From NCBI GenBank assembly GCA_031216915.1, contig CM062297.1, positions 530,866,971 through 530,930,970 on the forward strand: a stretch of DNA of 64,000 nucleotides, in the 5' to 3' direction. Position 1 is the first letter of the stretch; each line of letters opens with the position of its first letter. The position numbers and the translations under genes are program-made. This DNA is from Pictodentalium vernedei (Eukaryota > Mollusca > Scaphopoda > Dentaliida > Dentaliidae). The notes under the pieces are model-generated. The model worked only from the letters and a program-made list of their open reading frames with translations. It was not told where the DNA came from and made no database searches. Below, in pieces: positions 45,310-56,195 of this stretch.

Positions 45310-46350
45310 GTCATCTTTATCACAACCTGCAAGGTCGCAACCTTCATGTATTCCGTTGTGTGGTCCGTATTGCATTGTATGCACTGTACTGGACGAGCTT
45401 TGGACGCGATTTCTTACTATAGGAGATCCTCTTCTTCGCTATTCTATGCGGCTAAAGTGGAGGCTCTTCCGTCGTGGTGTAGGGATCATTATGTTCATAT
45501 TGTTCATCCCTCCATACTACTCATTGCAATTTTTTAGTATACTTGTTTCACAAGATCTACTGCAGCCTGTTATTATTTAGGTTATAGGTTTATGTTACCT
45601 CATACCTATGCACTCTACGATAGTTTACAATTGAGTCTTTTGTCTCTTTATCTAAGTCAGTTAGTAACTTTTTGATAAATAGACTTAGAATCTTTAGATT
45701 AAATTCCTATATGGATTTTAACTTCGGTTCTTATTTAGCTAAGTAATCATTTGAGCCTCTGGAAACAGTAGTTTTCAAATTCTGACCTTTTAGACAGTAA
45801 TTCTGTTGGTTTCTCTTTTACTGTAGAGTCAGTGAGTTTCATGCACTATCAATGGATGATTTTCACTTTCGTAGTTTCGGAATCACTACTTCCGTTACTA
45901 TTTAGGTTGGATTTTTGCATAAGAGTTAGGCTCCTATTATCCGGAACCTATTATTTTAAGGTCCTTCCGTCTTCGTATGGGCATAGGCCTTTACTCTTTC
46001 CGGGTACAGTTTATGTATTTATAAACAGATATCTGTTTATTACTATGGGCGTAAGCTTCTTCTGTCTTTGATGCCTAGTAGAAGGACGTTACGCTCCATT
46101 TTATTGTTAATGGATTCTATTTACTATCGGTACTGCTTATGGTATATCATTGACTTAGCAGTTGTGCTTAAGATTTCGGCTCATGAAGTAAGAGCTCTTC
46201 TACTTCTTGGGCTTACATTAATAGTGTCGCTATTATAGATTTTTGAAGGCCGCTCATTGCGCTAAGCCATCCACATTCATGAATTTTATCTCAGAAATAT
46301 CGAGTCCATTTCTGGAGGCCTCTATTGTTAGGTCTATTATCTACTGCTCA
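45310..46350 (+). pseudogene. Tyrosine recombinase remnants of D4
   Basis: WCRDHYVHIVHPSILLIAIF (45,478-45,537) matches the recombinase N-terminal domain. SAHEVRA (about 46,176-46,196) is the second catalytic box, with His at 46,182-46,184 and Arg at 46,191-46,193 intact. Many stops lie between, and the end of the domain is frame-shifted. The enzyme would integrate circular cDNA without cutting a staggered target. Confidence 0.75.
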
Positions 46351-46946
46351 GAATGTCATTCACTTAACAGTTGCTACTATAGCTAGGTAGGCTGTCTGTT
46401 TCGGCAGTGTCTCCGTTCTGCTGCCCTCTTCGCTCTGGGCTATTTGACCCAGGGCAAGAAAAAGGGGGGGGGGGGAGGGTGTTCCCTTGGGTCACCTGTT
46501 TTACTATGAAAACAAGGGGATACCTCCTCCGGAGTTTGTTATTTTGAGCTGTTATTGGGATGGTTGTTTAGTGAGAAGTTTAGGTTTTTAAAATTCATTC
46601 AAGTCTTAGTTTTTAAAGTATAGCTTTTGAATATTGCATATGTCAACGGACATGATTATGCAATCCTCAGACACTTTTAGGAGTATAAGAGTCTCTATTC
46701 TATAGACTTACTTTATTTATTGGCTTACTTTAAAAATTATTAGTATAAGGATTATATTGGATATTAATAGAGTACATGGATGTATTAAGCTCAATTTTGG
46801 AAGGTGTTGTATCTTTCTAATTTATCATAAATAAGAAAGATACATGTAAGGCCTATTACTTCTTTTTCCCTACAGGGGATGACGATATTTTATTGAGCGT
46901 ATTCCATTTTGCTCTATGTCCTTGGCCCTCCAGCCTTTTTACTATT

Positions 46947-47035
46947 CAGCTATGTCTGGGTCATTGGTACAGTATAAAAATGTTAAAAAATTTATAGTAA
47001 TTTATATATTTTTTATACTTACCAATGACCCAGAC
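46947..47035. other. Internal complementary region of D4
   Basis: 46,947-46,981 is the complement of the first 35 bases of D4; 46,982-47,035 is the complement of its last 54 bases. They abut with no extra base, so together they describe the closed-circle junction. This is diagnostic of DIRS-type elements and independently fixes both ends. Confidence 0.92.
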
Positions 47036-49019
47036 GGGGATGGCCCTCCCAGGAGTTGGGAACTCTTGCCTCCCCGCTGAGTACATAGCGCTTACCAGGC
47101 ACTGGTTATTAGAATGATTAATGGCGCCAATTTCGGAACGTCCTTGACACTGCGCATGCACAGTAGGGGCGAAGTGTGGAGGGCCTTTCAGGACATGTTT
47201 TCTTTGGTTTTAGATGCAAATTTTGGGGATTGGGGGGCAAAATTTGTGTTTGGCCCTATATTTTAAGAGTTAGCACCAGCTATGTCTGGGTCATTGGTAA
47301 GTATAAAAAATATATAAATTACTATAAATTTTTTAACTTTTTTGCACCATCGCTGTGCATTTTGAGGATAGCCATATTTTGAATTAATATGTCCGATGGT
47401 GTTTCTGTTGTGAAAAACTTCTGAATTGCCACCAGTGTTTATGGAAATAAAGGATGTCATCTGAATGAAACGGCTTTTGTGATTGGTTAATTGGTTCTTT
47501 TACTCATTATCCCCGCATTTTCAAAAATGCGGGGATATAGTCGTGATCTCCGTCACACCCTGAAAGGCTCCTAGGGTATTCAGTTCGAAACGTTTAAACT
47601 ATGCTAATGTGTTCAGGTAGCAAATCCAGATGTGCATGAAGGTTTCGAAATTTTTATTTGGCCCCAGGTGGTTCCAGTGGAACCACTTTTATCGTTAGAA
47701 AATCAGTATTTTTATACTGTACCAATGACCCAGACTTAGCTGGTGCTAACTCTAAAATATCTGGGGCCAAACGCAAATTTTACCCCCTAATCCCCAAAAT
47801 TTGCATCTAAAACCGAAAATTACATGTCCTATATGGTCCTCCATACCTTTACTCCACTGCGCATGCGCAGTGTCAAGGAGGTCTCGAAATTGCCGCGAAA
47901 AGTCATTCTTTGTTTGGCCCTCAATACAGTTACACTTCTCTGTTATTTGTGCTTGTAAATCTCAGTTTTAAGATGCCAGACTAATAATTATGAGAGAATT
48001 GGTGGATATATGGTGGAAATAGAAGGTGGAGAGGGAAAAACAGTGGATACAAATGTTCAGGGCTGTAACTTATAATTTTTTTTACGAAATTATTCATGTT
48101 ACCTATTTTCGGGGCATGGCCTTGTGGTGGTCATTCTTGCTATGAATGTTCCATTGTTTAATCAGTGTTTTCTCTCTCCCCTTTCCTTTATTCCCCTCTA
48201 GCTATTCTCCCATGCTTTTGGCTTATTTTTGTAATGTTTATTACTAAAATTTCTTGGGAGTTTTTGGCTTGGTAACAGAATTATTTTCTGTTTTTTCCCC
48301 CATGTTACATCCTTACCCTAGGGGTGTTTAGGCATTTTGGCCTGCATCTACCATCTGATGTTCTACAGTTTCTTCTCTGGAAGCCTCTGTTTTGCATCAG
48401 ATAGTGTTTTAATTCGTAACTGATTTCGGGCCATGTTTGTTTCAGTGCCTGGAGTCATGTTTCCGGTTTGTTAACACTTCTGCTTATGTTGACAACTGTT
48501 ACTTCTGACAGTGATTACTTGTCTTCTGCTTAATTTAGTTCATAGTAAGATACATTAATATTGTCCGTAAGTGTTACATTAATTTTTCAAAATGATTTTA
48601 AATTTTTGTCCACACTTAGGCTTTTTTGGGATCCATTTGGGTTCAGGGTTCCCATTGGGAACTTGGGCTGTTCGAAAAAAAAAAATTTTCAAAAATTTTT
48701 TTCTTTTTGAATAATTTTTTCGCAATGTTATAATGGATTATTTTATTATGTATCTTTGTTTTTAGGGTTTGGTGCGAGTACTTTGACTGTTTACTTTTTC
48801 ACTTTGAAAAACTTTTTGTTCAATTGTAATGGGAGGAAATCTTCCTCTGATTTCTGTATTAATTATAGTCAACGTACTCGCACTAACCCTTGTTCAATGT
48901 GTATTAATTGGGATGACAAACGTCGGAGGCATGCGTCACGGTAGGTTGTTAGTGGGGAGAGGACCATGCGGCCCTCTCTCTGCCGGGTCACTCTAGTTTT
49001 TCACTCACTTTTTCAGAGG

Positions 49020-51400
49020 AACAAGTACAGGGTGATGTTTCCGTGGTGTCGTCCAAAAGTGTGCTTCCGTTGTCACATTGAAGAGCTAGCGGAAAAAGTG
49101 CTCATGGATATATGGCAATTGCCTAAGAGGCCCCTAGTAGGGTCGACGGCATTGACGTCAATGTCCACTAGCTCGCCCGGTGTCGGCCCCATTTACCGAA
49201 TGGATCAGCGCCCGGGTTCGTCCGTTGCAGTCCAGGAAGGAATTTCGGGTGTTGCGAGCACTATAAACATACCATGTGCACACCCAGTCACAATGGAACA
49301 GAAGATAGTACAGAGGAAGCCTGTTAGTCCGGTTCCTAGCTCATCCAGGTCCATCCAGACCGCGAACGAGAGTGGCCCCCTCTCTCTTACTTCAACATCT
49401 GCGCCGCGATGTTGTATATTCGTTTGATAGTCAGAGCATACGTCCACTCCTGTTCGGGACGCTCCGTCGCATAGACCGTCCGACGCGGCTGTTCTGTTGG
49501 CTTCCTCATCCTCACGTCAGCACACACGACTGCACCTTGGCTTTGTGACCACAGATTCTGGTGGACGTTCATATGATATAATGCAGGAAGGAACGTTCCG
49601 GGATTTTCTGGTTTGCCGTCCAGGGATTCCACGTCAACCAGGTCACTACATCTGCTTACCAAGGACACAAGGCCTTTCCAGTCGGGACGTTCGCATATTA
49701 TATAAATGCAGGAATGAATGTCCCTGGAGTTTCCAACGGCTATTTACGTAAGACCGCGGTTCCACAGGTCTCTTTGACAATCAAGAACAGAGTAATGTTT
49801 CCGTGATGTCTTCAAAGAGTGCTTCCATCGACACAATCAAATGAAGAGCTTGTGGCAAGAGTGCTCATGCAGATATGTCAATTGCCTAAGAGGTCCCAAG
49901 TAGGATCAACGGCTTTGGCATCCGCTAGCTCGCCCGGTGAAGCGACCATTCAGCGAATGGCTCGGCACCTGGGTTAGTCTGTTGCGGTCCAGGAGGAGGT
50001 TTGGGTGATGCGAGCACTATAAATACACGTGCACACCCAGCGACGACGGATACGAGGATGGTACGGAGGAAGCCTTTTTGGTCCGTTTCCTAGCTCGTCA
50101 GCTCCACACGGGCTGCGAGCGAGAGAGGTCCCTCTCTCGTACAACAACATCTGGGTACAGATGTTGGCGTACAGAATGTTCCTCAGTCGGGGCATACGTC
50201 CACCGCTAGGGATGCTCTGTGATATAGACAGTCCGGAGAAACTGCGTTATTGGCTTCCTCATCCTCACGGCAGTGCACACGACCGCACCTTGGCTACGTG
50301 ACCAGTGATATCCAGACAATCTCGCCGACCAGGAATTCTCGGCGACCAGGTCACGCCATCCGGTAGCCAAGGATATGAGGCCTTCATGCTTCGGACGTTC
50401 GCATTATAAAGTATGCAGGAGTCAATGTCTTAGGAGCTTCCAGCGGCTAAATATTGTAAAACCGCAGCTCCACAGGCCTCCGTTACGGATGTGCTACTGC
50501 AGTTAGCACAAATTGTCGCAGCATCCCAGCAACCGACAGAACTCTGTCGGATCAGGAATTATCCTTAGTAGCTGGGTCAGTACATCCCACTGCAGGTGCA
50601 GTTATGGACAACCAAGTATTACAAGTGGTCCGACTGGATGGCGAAAGGGATACGGAATAGTTGAATTTTTCCCTTTCGGAACAACATAAATGCCGTGGAG
50701 TTCATCCAGCTTTAATTTTCTGACGTTGTTCCTCCGGACCAAAATGCTGCGTTGCCGAATAAAAGACTGATAGCGCTACTGGACACAGATTTCTTTAATG
50801 GGTTCAGGGACATTGTCCCTCAGTTTCCGTCTCAGTCCAGAAATGTCTCAGAGACATTTGAATTTTTATATGACGCTATATATAACTTGCTATTAATAGA
50901 GCAAGTCCGGTCTCATATCGGCAAGTGCTCTTCATCTGCCTTTCATCAATTCATGGAATAATTTGAAACGGCAGGACAGGGCATTCCAAGAGTTCCTCTG
51001 CGTCTAGACGACCAGGTCTAAGTCCTAGAGTTGTCAATACTTTCGTCTATGTCTGTTCCAACCATGTTGGAAACGTTAATATCGTCTAATATGGCAAGCT
51101 TAGACACATTATTGTACACAGATCACCTTACCAGAGCGTTATCATTATGCCTCAGGGGAAAAGAATTCCAGGATGTATATCCTCCTATAAATTCTTTCAA
51201 GGGCCTCACGTAGAACTCCGCCCTTTAGTGGCAATATGGAGTTGGTTAGACGTGACGTGGCCCTGGTTACATTCACACGTGTGGATAGTAAGGTGAAAAA
51301 CTCTCTCAGAGTCGCTCCGGTCTCCGGAGAGTTTCTCTTCGACGGCAAGCTTTCCGCAATATATTATCAGATAACTAAGAAAGCTTAATCTCTCTGCTAT
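49020..51400 (+). pseudogene. DIRS gag-like region of D5, partly duplicated
   Basis: A first unit from about 49,031 (AAGTGTGCTTCCGTTGTCACA) and a second from about 49,791 share the landmarks listed for D4. The conserved gag end includes LDTLLYTDHLTRALS near 51,095-51,140, matched by LDTMLYAGHIIRALA in D6. No open frame spans the whole region. Confidence 0.7.
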
Positions 51401-51679
51401 TCAAATCCACTTCCTATAGTCGGATTCAGCGGAGAAAGTAGGACAGGCACTTCTGGGGCGAATATGCCCGAGGGAAGTTCCTATAGAGGTTTCTATGCAT
51501 CCTCTAGGTCTTACTCTAGAGACCGTCAGGGTAGCGATTCAGGTAGGGGCCATAATTCTGACCGAGACATCCGGTCAGACACCCCTAGCTCCACCGGGTG
51601 AGGTGCAGGCCGTGGAAGACATGGTTTCTCCTTCAGCTAGCCTCGCAGGACCAGGAGGTATTGGTCTTATCCTCTATCG

Positions 51680-52700
51680 TGTAGAGTGAGTGGAAGACTG
51701 TCGAGTTTCTCAAACTTTTGGGAGTAGTTTACAGACGTCCCTTGGTTTCGAAGGGTGATTTCGGTAGGACTGTATTGTCCTTCAAATGTAACTTACGTTA
51801 ACTCGAAGTCCAAGATGGACTTAGTTTCCGTCAAGTACGCAGGAAAGAGGCTTGCTTCCACTAGAAGTTCAGTCTCTTTGGTGGGATCGCGATAGAGATC
51901 GTAGAAATCTAGGAATTTCCATGTTTCTACAGCCATCCTTTCAGGTTCCAAACCAGACAGCTCGTTCCGTCCACTCATGATCTGAGCTGGATAACAAGCT
52001 GACTGTGGCTCCAAATATTTATATGGAGTCTATCCGATCGGTCAGAGTGAGTATTCGGGTGTACTGCTATGCTACATGCATAGATTTCTAGTTGCATACT
52101 TTCACGTCATGGTACATCAGATGTTTAGAAAGTATCTTTGCTTCTTGATCATAGGAATTTTGTATCAGCACCGAGTAATCTATTTCAGTTTGAATCTAGC
52201 CCCTGGGCTTTCACTCGAATATCGAACTGGGTAATGATGCATTTCCGCGCTCATTCGTCTGCGGTATCATCGGCCTACCTGGACGACATTCTTCAGAGGT
52301 ATGGCAATGAGTTAAAGCTTCAGAACGATGTGCAGATTCTGCTTCTATTTGATCCGACGTCTCGGTTTCTTAACTAAACGAGGAGAAGTCGGATCTGGTT
52401 TCGTCCAGGTCATTTACCCACCGGGGATGAGCTTCGAGACGCATTACATTCTTGTTCGTCTGCCATTAACCAGAGTGAAATTGATCAGTTGATAATTCCC
52501 TATTGTCTTCAAAAGATAAGGTCTCAGCGAGAGATCTTATGAGACTGATACGCTTATGCGGAACTGCCGCGATTTTATTCTGATGGGGCGGTTACGCATT
52601 GGTCCTCTTCAATTTCTTTTAATTCAGAATTAGAGGGTCAGGATTCTTTCACTCGATACGGACATCTTCTTGTCAAATCAAGTGAATAAGAGTTTTAGAC
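51680..52700 (+). pseudogene. DIRS reverse transcriptase of D5
   Basis: The fifth RT motif YLDDIL is intact at 52,276-52,293, preceded by SSAVSSA and a hydrophobic stretch with SPWAFTRI, as expected for motif 4 and its neighbours. Upstream, GRLSSFSNFWE-like and FKCNLR-like pieces mark the domain start. Stops and frameshifts split it. The equivalent region is absent from D4 and reduced to a short stretch in D2. Confidence 0.8.
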
Positions 52701-52754
52701 GTGGGCAAGTTTTCAGTGCTTTACTCAGGTAGTTCCACTGCAATTGTCGCATCC

Positions 52755-53360
52755 GAGTTTTACAGTTTTGACGGATGCCACTCAAACACGTTGGGTCGTT
52801 TCATTGAGCCCAACTTATTTGAAGTGCCAGGGTCTTTTGATTCTGTAGTTCCTTATCAAGCCCTCAAACATCAAGGATGATGACATTTTGGCTTGCGCTA
52901 CGTTATTGGATAACGTTATTCAGAATGCTCATATGCTAATTCTGTCCGACAACTCGACGGTATTAGCATATTTTCGGAATTATAGAAGCACTAATTCCAT
53001 CCTGTTATTCATCTTAACGGAATGAATCTTTCGGTTGGTACTAGAACATCAAGTTCTCTTATCGGTCCGTCATTTTCTGGGTCGTCTGAACGTATTAGCA
53101 GACTCCCTTCACGGAGGGGCCTTTTGTTGCTGCCAGAATGGGCTTTCAACAAACGAGTATTCAGTCAGATTGCTACCAAGGAGAGCGGTCTATGATCGAC
53201 TTATTTGTGACGCATCTCAACAATCAGTTGCAGACGTATGTGTCAGTGTTGGATCTTCGAGCGTTTGCAGTAAACGCTCTATCGATCTTGTGAGACAGAA
53301 TATAAGATATGCAAATCTTCCAGCGCCATTGATTCAGCAGATATTGGTCTAGTGTAATTT
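52755..53360 (+). pseudogene. DIRS RNase H and linker of D5
   Basis: VLTDATQTRWVVS (from about 52,761) carries the first RNase H acid; ILSDNSTVLAYFRNY (about 52,941-52,985) the later one. RHFLGRLNVLADSLHGG and the following Cys/Gln-rich stretch match the linker preceding the recombinase. Interrupted between these blocks. Confidence 0.78.
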
Positions 53361-53439
53361 TTTCGATGCAAATTCTGTTGGTAGCTTCTCCAGCTCCACA
53401 AAGACTGTTGACAAATTTACTTAGGCGTCTGTTGTGGGA

Positions 53440-53740
53440 CATGCCGAGGTAGCTTCCTCCACCTTTCTATGGCCAGATGGGTTCAATTTACTATCAGTAC
53501 TGCTTATGATAATATCTTCAATCAGCAGTCTGTGCTTTAGTTTTAAGCTCATGAAGTAAGAGTTCTTCTACGTCATGGGCTTAAGCTTATAATGTTGCTA
53601 TTACAGATCTAATGAGGGCTGCATTTTGGTCTTAGCCCTCCATTTTTACGATTTTGTATCTGAGAATATTGAGTCCCTTTTCTGCAGATCTACATTGTTT
53701 AGGTCCGTTATTTTTTACTCGAATTGTCGTCTACTAAACA
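53440..53740 (+). pseudogene. Tyrosine recombinase C-terminal remnant of D5
   Basis: AHEVR at 53,547-53,561 holds the catalytic His and Arg, and ITDLMRAAFWS followed by FTILYLR (about 53,590-53,670) retains the expected nucleophile tyrosine. The N-terminal part with the first catalytic Arg was not recognised, and stops occur. Confidence 0.72.
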
Positions 53741-54335
53741 GTGGCAACTATGCGTGTATAGGCTTTCGGTTTCGGCAGTGACTCTGTCCTACTGCCCTCT
53801 TTGCTCTGGAGTATTTGATCCAGGGCAAAGGAAAGGTGGGGGGGGGGGGGGGGGGTGTTCCCTTAGGTCACCTGCTTTATAGTGTAAAGCAAGGGAATAC
53901 CTCCCTTGGAGTCAGTAATTCCGAGTCGGTTCCGAGATGATTTTTAGGGTAAAGCCTATGTTTACTCATCGGTGTAATTTTTAAGTATTGATTGGTGTGA
54001 AACATTTGTATATATCACGTGATTAATTGGACGTTAATATACAATCCTTGAATACTTTTAAATGAGTATATAGAGTCTCATTTATCTAGACTCCCGTATT
54101 TATTGTCTTTCCTTAAAAAATATTAGTATAAAGAGTTATACTGGATGTTTATAAAGATCATTGATGTTATTGTGCTCAATTACAGAATAGTGTTGTGTCT
54201 TTCTTTTTTGATACAAATAAGAAAGATACATGTAATCCTATCTCTTCTTTTCTCCTTACGGGAATAGGTCTGTTATGGGTAATTGAGTGTATTGGATTTT
54301 CCTTATGACCTAGGCCCTCCAACGTTTTTACTATT

Positions 54336-54424
54336 CAGCTATGTCTGGGTCATTGGTACAGTATAAAAATGTTAAAAAATTTATAGTAATTTATATATTT
54401 TTTATACTTACCAATGACGCAGAC
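54336..54424. other. Internal complementary region of D5
   Basis: 54,336-54,370 complements the left outer end of D5 and 54,371-54,424 the right outer end (one mismatch at the inner edge); they abut directly. Same geometry as D4. Confidence 0.92.
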
Positions 54425-55639
54425 GGGGATGGCCCTTCCATGAGTTGGGAACTCTCACCTCCCCGCTGAGTACATAACGCTAACCAGGCACTGGTTGTAA
54501 GAATGACTTTTGGCAGCAATTTCGAGACCTCCTTGACACTGCGCAGGTGCAGTGGAGTAAAGGTATGGAGGACCATATAGGACATGTAATTTTCAGTTTT
54601 AGATGCAAATTTTGGGGATTGGGGTGTAAAATTTGCGTTTGGCCCTAGATATTTTAGAGTTAGCACCAGCTAAGTCTGGGTCATTGGTAAGTATAAAAAA
54701 TATATAAATTACTATAAATTTTTTAACTTTCATCGAAAGGCTCCTAGGGTATTTAATTCGAAATGCTTAAACTATGCTAATGTGTTCAGGTAACATCTCT
54801 AGATGTGCATGAAGGTTTCGGAATTTTTATTTTGCCCCCGGTGGTTCCAGTGGAACCACTTTTATCATTAGAAAATCAGTTTTCATCAAAAGGCTCCTAG
54901 GGTATTCAATTCGAAACGTTTAAACTATGCTAATGTGTTCAGGTAACATCTCTAGATGTGCGTGAAGGTTTCGGAATTTTGATTTTGCCCCAGGTGGTTC
55001 CATTAGAAAATCAGTTTTCATCGAAAGGCTCCTTGGGTATTAATTCAAAACATTAAAACTATGCTAAGGTGTTGCTAAGGAAATGCGGGGATACACCATT
55101 GTGTGCTTTGCACACAAATAACTCGATCTAGTTGTTTTAGCTAGCCAGGGCGTACAAATCAAAATACTATATTGTTGATTCACATGCTTTGAAAACAGCT
55201 AATGTCCTTCACAGTTTTGCGTTTCTTTTGTGATCGCTTGAGTGGATTTCCTTTCATCTATTGTTTTATCAAAAAACCAAAAAAGCAAGCCGGTCAGTTG
55301 TTAAAAAAAAATGTGTTAGTGACAATAGTGTATCTCAATCACTGATAAAAAACGATCTGACTTCCCCCATCTCCAAAAAATTTATAAATTGATATGGTCT
55401 CATTATAAAATCAGCATATTTTGTTCAAATAATATTCATAAATATATATTGTTGAATTTAGAAGCCACCAGAGGCATTCTAAGGCATTGAAAAATACAAA
55501 ATTATCTTGGGGGAAACCCCCCCCCCCCCTTCACATGGAGGGGGGGGACACCCTCTCCCTGACCCTCCCCCAATGTGGCCTTCGGTCGTGGCACTGTCTG
55601 TTGCCACGCTTGGTGCCTTCAACAGCTGACTTCCAGTTT

Positions 55640-55720
55640 TTTAGCTCACCAACTTTAGTTGTGTGAGCTTATGGCATGGCTCGATCAGTCGGCATCAGTG
55701 TACATGTCCAATAATGTTAA
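55640..55720 (+). mobile_element. 5' end of a HINE-like element
   Basis: AGCTCACCAACTTTAGTTGT followed by GTGAGCT is a 5' hairpin of the AGCTCAC type. No 3' end can be assigned before the next element begins at 56,195. Confidence 0.5.
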
Positions 55721-55810
55721 AGCTTCTGTTTAGGTCACTTACTCGCCCTATTTCCATATTATGGCCTTTATAATGCTGCTATATGATGATTATTATCATT
55801 CTACCATGTT

Positions 55811-56195
55811 TTAACCCCTCATACCCTGCATTTTAAACATTTTTCTTGACATTTTTAGTTGTGTTTAGTTTTCTGTTAAGCTTAGAATTTCATGTTTAAC
55901 TTAGTGTTTAGGTCAGCTGCTGTGCTCCTTCTCTTTCCATAGCACTTATATTCATCATACGTGTTCCTCAGTATCATTGTTCCATGATTAACCCCTCATA
56001 CCCTGCATTTTAAACATTTTTCTTGGCATTTTAGTTGCGTTTAGTTTTCTGTTAAGCTTAGAATTTCATGTTTAACTTAGTGTTTAGGTCAGCTGCTGTG
56101 CTCCTTCTCTTCCCATGGCACTTATATTCATCATACGTGTTCCTCAGTATCATTGTTCCATGATTAACCCCTCATGCTCTGCATTTTAAACATTT
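55811..56195 (+). repeat. Tandem repeat, period about 178 bp
   Basis: TTAACCCCTCAT with CTGCATTTTAAACATTTTT recurs at about 55,811, 55,989 and 56,166, with TTAGTGTTTAGGTCAGCTGC between. About 2.2 copies with high identity. The last copy runs into the 5' end of E6. Confidence 0.85.

Larger units (their letters stand above)
40423..47337 (+). mobile_element. DIRS-type retrotransposon D4 (6,915 bp, both ends, RT deleted)
   Basis: Left inverted terminal repeat 40,423-40,624, right 47,110-47,337, internal complementary region 46,947-47,035. Order inside: 5' untranslated region (40,630-41,750), gag region with a tandem duplication of about 1.1 kb (units from about 41,755 and 42,885), RNase H-like remnants (44,550-45,060), tyrosine recombinase remnants (45,310-46,350), then a G-tract spacer. 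Against D5, the stretch equivalent to 51,370-52,740, including the RT active site, is missing. Coding frames are broken many times. Confidence 0.9.
47708..54727 (+). mobile_element. DIRS-type retrotransposon D5 (7,020 bp, both ends, all domains traceable)
   Basis: Left inverted terminal repeat 47,708-47,910, right 54,499-54,727, internal complementary region 54,336-54,424. Coding remnants in order: duplicated gag (49,020-51,400), a Ser/Arg/Gly-rich gag tail (51,485-51,620), RT (51,680-52,700), RNase H (52,755-53,100), linker and tyrosine recombinase (53,120-53,740), G-tract spacer (53,837-53,855). The E8 monomer is split exactly with no duplicated or lost base. Frames are broken throughout, so it is not autonomous now. 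Confidence 0.93.
47506..55122 (+). mobile_element. HINE-like element E8, interrupted by D5
   Basis: 5' hairpin ATCCCCGCATTT with AAATGCGGGGAT (47,509-47,536). Monomers of about 155 bp (GGCTCCTAGGGTATTC, TTTAAACTATGCTAATGTG) lie at 47,560-47,707 and 54,728-55,075. Near the 3' end, AAATGCGGGGAT recurs (55,081-55,092), followed by hairpin TTGTGTGC-TTT-GCACACAA (55,099-55,117) and ATAACTC. No coding. D5 lies within one monomer. Confidence 0.8.

Noticed and set aside
51793..52014. Minus-strand open frame in D5 and similar antisense frames across D4 and D5
   Set aside because: They are antisense shadows of gag and RT sequence, with no conserved residues.
40423..54727. Endogenous retrovirus or LTR retrotransposon
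   Set aside because: No direct LTRs, integrase, protease or envelope. Inverted ends, an ICR and a tyrosine recombinase identify DIRS elements.
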